A stretch of DNA of 12,323 nt from Frankiales bacterium (lineage in GTDB: Bacteria > Actinomycetota > Actinomycetes > Mycobacteriales > SCTD01), in contig JAODNS010000123.1 of assembly GCA_025465145.1 (NCBI GenBank), positions 1 to 12,323 on the forward strand. The letters run 5' to 3'. Position numbers and translations under genes: made by a program. Positions 10,895-12,323 of the stretch are shown piece after piece. The number at the start of each line of letters is the position of its first letter. Within the stretch, counting starts at the first letter, position 1. The notes under the pieces were generated by a model. That model made no database searches and had not been told where the DNA came from. It was given only the letters and a program-made list of their open reading frames with translations.

Positions 10895-12323
10895 CAGCAG
10901 CGGGTGTCGGCGGGTGCCTTGCCGGTCAGCAGGTAGGTGTTCACCGGGGTGACGACGCAGGCCGGGGCGCCGCGGCGGAACGCGGTGTGGCCGTCGCCGT
11001 CGAAGGTGATGAGCACGCCCTTCTCGAGCTGCTGAGCGAGCGCCTGCGCCCACACGTAGGGCGTCGCCGGGTCGCGGGTCGTGCCGATGACGATGATGGG
11101 CGGCGAGCCGGCCCCGCTGACGGGGTGCGGCTTCCCCGTCGGCGGCACCGGCCAGCGGGCGCACGCCTGGCTGCCCCACGCGACGCCCGGCCCGAACCGC
11201 GGGGCGTCCTTCGCGAGCCGATCGGCGAGCTGCTGGTACGCGGCGTTGTCCTTCGGGAACGGCCGGTCCACGCAGTTGACGGCGTAGTTCGCCTCGATCG
11301 TGTTCGTGTAGCCGTTCTCGCTGCGGTCGAGGTAGAGGTCGCTCAGCTGGAGCATCACGCTGGCCTGGCCGCCGACCATCTCGGCCAGGCCGGTCCCGAG
11401 CGACTCCCAGTAGGACGTCGAGTACAGCGACTGCCCGGCGCCGAAGTAGAGCTCGGCCGGGCCGACGCTCCGCTTGCCGATGCCCGGCAGCGGCGACTGC
11501 TCGACCCGGGCACGGATCTTGTCGTAGGCCGCCCCGAGGTCGCCCTGCACCGCGCTCCGGAACTCGCACTTGCTCGGGTTGCGGTCGCACCAGGACAGGA
11601 ACGAGCGCAGCGCCCCGTCGAACCCCTTCGCCTGGCCGAGGACGACCTGGTCCCACGTCAACGTCGGGTCGAGGGCGCCGTCGAGCACCATCGCGCGGAC
11701 CTTCGTCGGGAACTGGTCGAGGTACGCGGCGCCGAGCGCGGTCCCGTACGAGTAGCCGAGGTAGGTCAGCTTCGGCTCGCGGAGGGCGACGCGCACGCTG
11801 TCCATGTCGCGCGCCGCATCGGCCGTCGAGAGGTGGGCGAGGATCCGGCCGCTGCGCGCCTGGCAGCCCTGGGCCAGCACCTTGCTCTGGTCGTCGAGCG
11901 CCTTCACCTCGCGTGCGTCGTCCGGGTCCTGGTCGACGGAGAAGAAGCGGTCCAGCTGCGCCGTGCCGAGGCAGTGCACCGGCGCGCTGCCTGTCGTGCC
12001 GCGCGGGTCGAACGCGACAAGGTCGAACTGCCGGCGCAGCACCTCAGGTGTCGAGCCCTTGGCGAAGCCGCGCAGGAAGTCGACGGCGGAGACACCGGGG
12101 CCGCCGGGGTTGACGAGCATCGAGCCGATCCGACGGCTCGGGTTGGTCGCCTTGATCCGGATCAGCCGCAGCGAGACGTCGCCGCCCGCCGGGTTCGCGT
12201 AGTCGAGCGGCACAGCGAGCGTCGAGCAGTCGAAGCCCTCCTTGCACGACTTCCACGTGAGCGCCGTGGGCTGCACCGGCGCCGGGCTGGCCGCCGTGGA
12301 CGCGGTCGACGGGCTGGCGGCGG
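10894..12323 (-). CDS. Secreted alpha/beta hydrolase, TAP-like family (5' end outside window)
   Basis: At least 475 residues are visible, and the frame is open at the right edge. The first residues form an Ala/Ser/Pro/Thr linker (ASPSTASTAASPAP) like those after a lipoprotein or secretory signal, so the start lies beyond the window. The GTG at 12276 is not the likely start. The domain has the oxyanion region VNPGGPGVSAV, the nucleophile elbow LGYSYGTALG, an Asp motif GTTRDPATPY and a catalytic His in GDGDGHTAF (shown as DGDGHTAF). The C-terminal part matches the TAP-like domain of Streptomyces tripeptidyl aminopeptidases. Many paired cysteines agree with export. Likely activity is a serine peptidase or esterase outside the membrane. 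The stop overlaps the acyltransferase ATG by one base. Confidence 0.9.
   Translation of the reverse strand, partial: AASPSTASTAASPAPVQPTALTWKSCKEGFDCSTLAVPLDYANPAGGDVSLRLIRIKATNPSRRIGSMLVNPGGPGVSAVDFLRGFAKGSTPEVLRRQFDLVAFDPRGTTGSAPVHCLGTAQLDRFFSVDQDPDDAREVKALDDQSKVLAQGCQARSGRILAHLSTADAARDMDSVRVALREPKLTYLGYSYGTALGAAYLDQFPTKVRAMVLDGALDPTLTWDQVVLGQAKGFDGALRSFLSWCDRNPSKCEFRSAVQGDLGAAYDKIRARVEQSPLPGIGKRSVGPAELYFGAGQSLYSTSYWESLGTGLAEMVGGQASVMLQLSDLYLDRSENGYTNTIEANYAVNCVDRPFPKDNAAYQQLADRLAKDAPRFGPGVAWGSQACARWPVPPTGKPHPVSGAGSPPIIVIGTTRDPATPYVWAQALAQQLEKGVLITFDGDGHTAFRRGAPACVVTPVNTYLLTGKAPADTRC

Noticed and set aside
12274..12276. GTG at 12276 as the start of the TAP-like hydrolase
   Set aside because: The frame stays open to the window edge through a typical Ala/Ser/Pro/Thr linker, and no signal peptide follows this GTG, so the true start must lie further upstream.

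Overview
The window is very GC-rich chromosomal DNA with GTG and TTG starts, TAnnnT-type -10 boxes and the gene order argS-lysA-hom-thrC-thrB-rho. That order is the one found in actinomycetes, for example Mycobacterium tuberculosis. I infer a high-GC, non-mycobacterial actinobacterium and cannot name the genus. There is no integrase, transposase, CRISPR array or phage gene, so this looks like core chromosome.

Left part (1-7337, all minus strand). Transcription runs leftward from argS through lysA, two tiny membrane-protein genes, hom, thrC and thrB. Every junction in this seven-gene chain is an overlap of 1 or 4 bases (GTGA, ATGA or TGATG), so the chain should be cotranscribed and translationally coupled. 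It joins arginyl-tRNA synthesis, the last step of lysine synthesis and the homoserine-to-threonine branch of the aspartate family. The two small genes (52 and 83 aa) are the unexplained members; the 83-aa protein ends in a cytosolic tail carrying a Cys-Thr-Cys-Cys cluster. After thrB comes a 350-base gap. I read it as the promoter and long leader of rho, whose first 128 codons run off the left edge from a TTG start with a Shine-Dalgarno embedded in a palindrome.

Middle (7338-8718). A 115-base divergent promoter region separates argS from a plus-strand DUF3105 membrane-anchored protein. That gene converges on a stand-alone receiver-domain protein on the minus strand. The receiver gene and the neighbouring tRNA-Arg(CCG) diverge from a shared 47-base region with back-to-back -10 boxes. 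The receiver gene, and probably argS, appear to be leaderless.

Right part (8730-12323, all minus strand). A second tightly packed operon runs leftward from the right edge. It holds a secreted alpha/beta hydrolase with a TAP-like C-terminus (5' end outside the window), a stand-alone E2-type acyltransferase domain protein, a DinB/DUF664 protein and a secreted SGNH hydrolase. The SGNH gene carries an apparent +1 frameshift near 8850, just before its catalytic Asp-His block.

Most of the window is well-understood metabolism. The parts most likely to be new are the two small membrane genes inside the threonine/lysine operon, the structured rho leader, and the hydrolase-acyltransferase-DinB-hydrolase cassette.
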